This document shows, one piece after another, positions 6,368 to 9,882 of a stretch of 9,882 nt of DNA. The notes beneath the pieces were generated by a model. It did no database searches. It had not been told where the DNA came from and worked only from the letters and a program-made list of their open reading frames with translations. Numbering within the stretch: the stretch's first letter is position 1; each line of letters opens with the position of its first letter. The DNA lies in NCBI GenBank assembly GCA_016839955.1, contig JAEOTI010000724.1, positions 1-9,882 on the forward strand. Direction: 5' to 3'. The DNA comes from Candidatus Hodarchaeota archaeon (lineage in GTDB: Archaea > Asgardarchaeota > Heimdallarchaeia > Hodarchaeales > YT1-057). Both the position numbers and the translations under genes were made by a program.

Positions 6368-6838
6368 TTATTTTCCACAAGTAACATCCTTACCTATTCT
6401 ATCACTTCTTCTTGATCCATCTGAATTTTGCCACTCTTTATTTCCTCTAATGGCTCCGACTATGTTCTCTGTATTCCATCCAACTAAAGCATCACCATAT
6501 TTTTCTTGATTTTCTGGTAAATCCGATTCTTTTGCTCCTCTAGCCCACACTCCAATGATTCGTTTTCCTTGACGGTTAGCATATTCAATTTCCCAATCAA
6601 CCCAAGGTCGGGAATGAGTTTTCTCTCCCACAAGTACAACCATTGTATCGGATTCATTGATTCGGCTCTTTAATTTCCTTTCAATATATTCTGAGCTTTT
6701 AGCCTTTCCAGCGTCTTCAGGATCCACAGAATAATTTTCAAATGTGAAGTATTTTCGCTTGTCAAGCAGGTTAACAAATTTTCTGTAATGGTCTTCATCT
6801 CTATGATAGTGACTAATAAAAATTTTCTTGGGCATCAT
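6368..6838 (-). CDS. ThsB-type TIR domain protein (TIR-3)
   Basis: The 156-residue protein is a third TIR-like domain of the MTH538/ThsB group. Numbered from the second Met, key parts are KKIFISHYHRDED (3-15), a strand TMVVLVGEKT (64-73) and the helix WVDWEIEYA with E82 as the putative catalytic glutamate, followed by strand RIIGVWARG (92-100). The C-terminal 25 residues are polar and lie outside the fold. Two adjacent ATG codons exist; the second (6833-6835) has better spacing to GGGG upstream and gives the family-typical MPKKIF start, so the protein may be 155 residues. A TATA-like element about 60 bases upstream suggests an independent promoter. Downstream, in frame after the stop, comes the zinc protein. 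The TIR motif sequence is closer to TIR-1 (VDWEI) than to TIR-2, but the proteins are not near-copies. Confidence 0.86.
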   Translation of the reverse strand: MMPKKIFISHYHRDEDHYRKFVNLLDKRKYFTFENYSVDPEDAGKAKSSEYIERKLKSRINESDTMVVLVGEKTHSRPWVDWEIEYANRQGKRIIGVWARGAKESDLPENQEKYGDALVGWNTENIVGAIRGNKEWQNSDGSRRSDRIGKDVTCGK

Positions 6839-6895
6839 TCGTCCCCAGAAACAAACTTTAGGGATAACTCAATTTGAGTATTGAAGAACATCATA

Positions 6896-6905
6896 TTATA
6901 AAAAG
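6896..6905 (-). promoter_or_regulatory. TATA-like promoter element of TIR-3
   Basis: On the minus strand the sequence reads AAGCTTTTTATAATATG. The TTTTTATAA core lies about 60 bases before the TIR-3 start, allowing a leader of about 35 bases if transcription begins some 26 bases downstream, as is usual in archaea. Confidence 0.4.
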
Positions 6906-6980
6906 CTTTACACCAATTTCATGAAATAATTCAAGAAAATTACTGTTAATTCGATTCTAAGTATCTAGGATTGAATTCAA

Positions 6981-7006
6981 GCAGTAAAAACTAAGCTTTT
7001 CGCTTA
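6981..7006 (-). terminator. Hairpin plus T-tract after the HMUDK-like gene
   Basis: Eight bases past the minus-strand stop codon the strand reads TAAGC-GAAAA-GCTTA followed by GTTTTTAC. A 5-bp stem with a small purine loop and a run of five T resembles a weak intrinsic terminator; T-rich ends also serve termination in archaea. Confidence 0.4.
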
Positions 7007-7013
7007 TAAATCG

Positions 7014-7985
7014 TCAAATATACTCATCCAGGGTTGTGTGTTGAACATAGAGATTTCTAGGTCTACCCTCCCCATAATAAGCTTTTAAATACTTAGAAAT
7101 TTCGCAAAAACAGTTTTCTATTGCCATTAAATTGAGTTTCCTTTCTGTACGATCACTAAACAAGTTTTGAGGGTTCACATCTATTCTATCAAACAACTCA
7201 TCTTGAAAAGTTTCTATGAAAGAAATTGATTCTTCATAATTTAAATCTCCCTTCGATTGAAAAATGTAGTCAATACCTCTTCTACAACCTGGTCCTGCAA
7301 CAACAAATTTTGACTCGTCGAATACGTCTTTATTCCAATAACCAATATCAACCGCAATTTGATAAGCTAGAAAATGTCCAATTCCTTTGATATTCAATAA
7401 TGTTTTGTACGTAACCTCAGAATTCTCTCCCTCAATTATTTTTCTTGTAATAACTTCAATATCATCCTGTATCCAACTTAATAATTCTGCAGTATTAGAA
7501 ATCTTATCGTTATTGGGATTTACCCAATGATAGCTTGATACAGTAAAAGCACCAGTAAAAACAGGAATCTTCAGCTTCTTGAGTTTGTGTAATTCACTCT
7601 CTATTGCTTTATGGTTGAATTTATAGGGATCCTGAACCCCAATCACTCTAAAAGTCTCGATTTTATTATAGAGTCTATAGATAATTAAATTGAAAATAAC
7701 TTTTTCAGGAAAATCACATTGCGGGATTATTTCTTCTATTACATACCTAGTTCCTGTATCTAATTCTCTGAAAACATTTGTAAATTTATATTTTTTTAAA
7801 ATCGGATCTTTGGTCCAAGGGGAAGGTTTTTTATAAATAATTTTCCTTTTAAAAATACGATGTCTTTCTGAAATATATCTAAAGAATAAATCAACATTCT
7901 TATAATCCAATATTACTTCATCAAGAGAAAATTTACCATCCTTTATATTTTTACATATTCGAGCTTTGAGAATTTGCTCAGTCAT
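7014..7985 (-). CDS. HMUDK helical-domain family protein (thymine hypermodification type)
   Basis: The 323-residue protein belongs to the helical family known as the 5-hmdU DNA kinase helical domain, earlier named alpha-glutamyl/putrescinyl thymine pyrophosphorylase clade (PF18723). Signatures are ERH (40-42), PWTKDPIL (56-63), FTNVFRELD (68-76), the glycosylase-like helix-hairpin-helix GIGHFLAYQI (201-210), GPGCRRG (231-237) and NCFCEISKYLK (291-301). In phages this domain accompanies enzymes that activate 5-hydroxymethyl-uracil in DNA for further modification. Here no P-loop (GxxxxGK[S/T]) is visible, so the phosphorylating kinase domain is absent and only the base- or DNA-recognising helical part is present. 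Such stand-alone forms also occur in cellular genomes, with unknown function. The start ATG has GGGAT six bases upstream and a TATA box further up; a hairpin with T-tract follows. It appears to be a single-gene unit. Confidence 0.8.
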   Translation of the reverse strand: MTEQILKARICKNIKDGKFSLDEVILDYKNVDLFFRYISERHRIFKRKIIYKKPSPWTKDPILKKYKFTNVFRELDTGTRYVIEEIIPQCDFPEKVIFNLIIYRLYNKIETFRVIGVQDPYKFNHKAIESELHKLKKLKIPVFTGAFTVSSYHWVNPNNDKISNTAELLSWIQDDIEVITRKIIEGENSEVTYKTLLNIKGIGHFLAYQIAVDIGYWNKDVFDESKFVVAGPGCRRGIDYIFQSKGDLNYEESISFIETFQDELFDRIDVNPQNLFSDRTERKLNLMAIENCFCEISKYLKAYYGEGRPRNLYVQHTTLDEYI

Positions 7986-8081
7986 CTTCTATCCCAAAAA
8001 TATATTGGTTATCACAGAATCTATTTGATTATTCGAAATAGGATTTTTCTTTCATCGAGTATTACTATAGCATTAGTCTTG

Positions 8082-8091
8082 TTATATAAAG
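8082..8091 (-). promoter_or_regulatory. TATA box upstream of the HMUDK-like gene
   Basis: The minus strand reads CTTTATATAA, a very good archaeal TATA box. It lies about 100 bases before the HMUDK-like start, so the transcript would have a leader of about 75 bases. Confidence 0.45.
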
Positions 8092-8333
8092 ATTGAGTAA
8101 ACAAATTATATACCCGAAATTATAATTTGAATTCTAAGACATTTTGAAAGTTAAGTCATTATTGCAGAAAATATAGAAATAAATATTCAATATTCTTCTT
8201 TAATCTTAAATATGATGTATTCGAATTTGAATGTAAAATAAAGACATTAAAATCCAGAAGCTAGAAATAGTTAAAGTATATAGAAATAATTTTATCATTT
8301 GATGTTCAGGGTGGAAAAATAAGGGGAAAGAAG

Positions 8334-8367
8334 AAAACCTTATAACCTAAAGTGAGTTTATATTTAT
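8334..8367 (+). promoter_or_regulatory. Archaeal-type promoter of the radical SAM gene
   Basis: GAAAAC followed by CTTATAAC (8339-8346) resembles a BRE plus TATA box. A second candidate, TTTATATTTAT (8357-8367), is centred about 26 bases before the ATG and would give a leaderless transcript, which fits the lack of a clear ribosome site there. I cannot decide between the two. Confidence 0.45.
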
Positions 8368-8386
8368 CAAGAGAAATTATTACGGA

Positions 8387-9391
8387 ATGAATTTAATGGA
8401 AAGAACTGCAAAAGGGAAATTAATCTGCCTAGAAATTATTGGAAAATGCGGTTTAAATTGTATTCATTGTTCTACTCGATCAAATCCTGAAAGTTCAACT
8501 ATTCTTGATTTGAACATAATAAATAAAACCCTTAGTGAAGGAATCGAAATTGGGTTTAATGAATTAGCAATTTCTGGAGGAGATCCTTTCGAACACCCCA
8601 ATTTGATTCAGATAATACGATATGCCAAAGAGCTTGGCTACTATGTTATGACTTATACTAATGGAAATATGGTTGGTGATAATTCTAATCTTTATCCACT
8701 AACTAAAAAAATCTACACACAATTAGACAAAGTAGGACTAGATAAACTCGTCTTCAGTTTATACAGTACTAATGAAATTATTCATGATCGAATCACTGGT
8801 CGTGAAGGGAGTTTTAAGAACCTTATAAAATCAATAAAATCCAGTGTGAATGGTTTTTCTTTTCAAAGGGAACTAAACTTCGTTATAATGAAAATGAATC
8901 TTCCAGATAAATCAACTTTAATTCCTTTTATGAAGAAGTATAACATTAATAATATCCATCTTTTGAGATTCGTTCCTCATGGAAGAGGCTTAGACAACAA
9001 ACAAAGTCTTTTAGTCCACCCTGAGGAATTGAATTCTTTTTCTGAGCACTTCGATGAACTTGATGAGGAATTCAAAATAGAGTATAGTTCATCATTACCG
9101 ATAGTAAACTTGGAAAATAATATTAAATGTAGAGCTGGAAGAGGAGAAAAACTGTGTATAACCCCTAAAGGGCATGTTTTTCCCTGTGTTGCAATGAAAA
9201 ACATTATAGAGGGAAATTCTTCTAATAATATTAATATATACTCTCTCAAAACAATTTTAAGAACTTCCAAAATATTTACTACAGTTAACGCCTTTAAAGA
9301 ATCAAATAATCTCATTGACTGGAAGTGTATTGAATGTCCAGCACAACAAATCATAAATAATGAAGTAAAAAACCCTAATTTTCTTTTTTAG
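8387..9391 (+). CDS. Radical SAM protein with SPASM-like C-terminal cysteine cluster
   Basis: The 334-residue protein is a radical S-adenosylmethionine enzyme. It has the iron-sulfur motif C21-x3-C25-x2-C28 (CGLNCIHC), the SAM-binding GGDP (64-67), the TNGN segment (91-94) and the late-barrel motif LLRFVPHGRG (192-201). The C-terminus has further cysteines C248, C257, C267, C314 and C317 in the style of SPASM/twitch domains (C..ITPKGHVFPC and WKCIECP), which bind auxiliary clusters and are typical of peptide-modifying and MoaA-like enzymes. It lacks features I would expect of viperin. The substrate is unknown: a ribosomal peptide, a cofactor precursor or a nucleotide are all possible. Start choice is ATG 8387 or ATG 8396. 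The next gene begins 26 bp downstream with its own ribosome site, so the two are probably co-transcribed. Confidence 0.85.
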   Translation: MNLMERTAKGKLICLEIIGKCGLNCIHCSTRSNPESSTILDLNIINKTLSEGIEIGFNELAISGGDPFEHPNLIQIIRYAKELGYYVMTYTNGNMVGDNSNLYPLTKKIYTQLDKVGLDKLVFSLYSTNEIIHDRITGREGSFKNLIKSIKSSVNGFSFQRELNFVIMKMNLPDKSTLIPFMKKYNINNIHLLRFVPHGRGLDNKQSLLVHPEELNSFSEHFDELDEEFKIEYSSSLPIVNLENNIKCRAGRGEKLCITPKGHVFPCVAMKNIIEGNSSNNINIYSLKTILRTSKIFTTVNAFKESNNLIDWKCIECPAQQIINNEVKNPNFLF

Positions 9392-9417
9392 GAGATATAA
9401 GGGAGATAATCCTAAAA

Positions 9418-9882
9418 ATGGATGAAAAAGAATTCTCTAAGTTTTATGGCAAAGAAGGACTAATTTGTGATGTTTATCTGTGGAAGAAATTTTATACGTA
9501 CTCTAAATATAAAATAGAATTTCTAGGAATATCCTACCCAGATTCCCCTGATGAGAAGATACAACTAAAAAATAGCAAACATTATATAACAGAAATTAAT
9601 GAAAAAGTGAAACAAGATTCAAATAATTTTAAGGATGAGAGATTTCAATTTGACGTTATTCTTTATCATGAACACTTTTTAAAACTATGGAGGGAATTGC
9701 TGAAAGATGCAATTGTTTATTTAAAACAAGAAGATAAGAGAGAAGAATATCATGACAGAGAAACTTTTGGTATTGATGAGCTTTTCAAGTATTTTAAACT
9801 ATTTATAGAATTTGAAGGGCTGTACTCGCTAGGGCGGGAGGGCACGAAATGGGTTCTTTTCAAAGAGGGGATAATATCTCGA
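9418..9882 (+). CDS. Unidentified protein downstream of the radical SAM gene (3' end missing)
   Basis: An open frame of 155 codons starts at ATG 9418 and runs to the window edge without a stop. GGGAGATAAT (9401-9410) is a good ribosome site. The encoded part begins MDEKEFSKFYGKEGLICDVY and is rich in Phe, Tyr, Lys and Glu; it shows no signal peptide, membrane segment, cysteine cluster or nucleotide-binding motif. Predicted structure is mixed, with a helical stretch around residues 82-103 and another around 117-132. I do not recognise the family. Because it follows the radical SAM gene by 26 bp, it may be its partner or substrate-binding protein. It has one cysteine (about residue 17) and is too long to look like a precursor peptide. 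Confidence 0.7.
   Translation, partial: MDEKEFSKFYGKEGLICDVYLWKKFYTYSKYKIEFLGISYPDSPDEKIQLKNSKHYITEINEKVKQDSNNFKDERFQFDVILYHEHFLKLWRELLKDAIVYLKQEDKREEYHDRETFGIDELFKYFKLFIEFEGLYSLGREGTKWVLFKEGIISR

Larger units (their letters stand above)
7986..8386. other. 401-bp AT-rich divergent intergenic region
   Basis: No convincing coding frame is visible on either strand; stops are frequent. The region holds a probable minus-strand promoter near 8082-8091 and plus-strand TATA-like elements near 8337-8367. A perfect 12-bp A/T palindrome, AAATTATAATTT (8117-8128), lies between them and could be a regulator site, although such palindromes arise easily in A/T-rich DNA. Confidence 0.5.

Noticed and set aside
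8117..8128. Perfect palindrome AAATTATAATTT as an operator.
   Set aside because: It consists only of A and T in very A/T-rich DNA and no regulator gene is adjacent; I mention it only within the intergenic description.
8387..9391. Prokaryotic viperin, suggested by the defence context.
   Set aside because: The sequence has CX3CX2C as all radical SAM enzymes do, but the surrounding motif is unlike viperin and the extra C-terminal cysteines point to a SPASM-type enzyme.
1..9882. CRISPR array, tRNA, integrase or insertion sequence that would mark the island boundary.
   Set aside because: No regularly spaced repeats, cloverleaf, recombinase or transposase motifs were seen on either strand.

Overview
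The window is about one-third G+C, lacks rRNA, tRNA, CRISPR and transposase genes, and looks archaeal. Several genes are preceded by TATA-box-like elements (CTTTATATAA, CTTATAAC, TTTTTATAA), some also have Shine-Dalgarno sites complementary to an archaeal 16S tail (GGTGAT, GGAGG), and the first gene encodes a secreted serine hydrolase ending in a C-terminal membrane anchor of the kind common on archaeal surface proteins. An Asgard-type archaeon would fit, but nothing here proves the lineage.

Layout. (1) 318-1634, minus: beta-lactamase-fold serine hydrolase, exported and anchored, with a 17-bp direct repeat on each side. (2) 1882-4688, minus: a three-part cassette read in the order ThsB-type TIR protein (TIR-1), a 176-residue protein of unknown family, and an HD-phosphohydrolase/SAM-methyltransferase fusion cut by one in-frame TGA. 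(3) 4897-6125, plus: a second TIR protein (TIR-2), then an Nmad2 protein (nucleotide-modification-associated domain 2). (4) 6122-6838, minus: a third TIR protein (TIR-3) followed in the same frame by a small cysteine-rich zinc-binding protein. (5) 7014-7985, minus: a protein of the helical-domain family found in 5-hydroxymethyl-dU DNA kinases and thymine-hypermodification enzymes. (6) 8387-9882, plus: a radical SAM protein with a SPASM-like C-terminal cysteine cluster and a close downstream gene of unknown function that runs off the window.

Together the genes look like a defence or conflict island built from small cassettes with switching orientation. Three different TIR proteins keep the putative catalytic glutamate, so NAD-derived signalling or NAD depletion as in Thoeris is a reasonable hypothesis, but no recognisable ThsA effector (SIR2/SLOG or macro-TM) is present. 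The unknown 176-residue protein and the HD/methyltransferase fusion are candidates for partner or effector roles. Nmad2, the HMUDK-helical-domain protein and the radical SAM enzyme point to modified nucleotides or DNA bases as a second theme. A functional link between the two themes is inferred only from proximity.

The main caveats are the in-frame TGA inside the HD domain, which leaves open whether that gene is intact, and the in-frame TAA between TIR-3 and the zinc protein.
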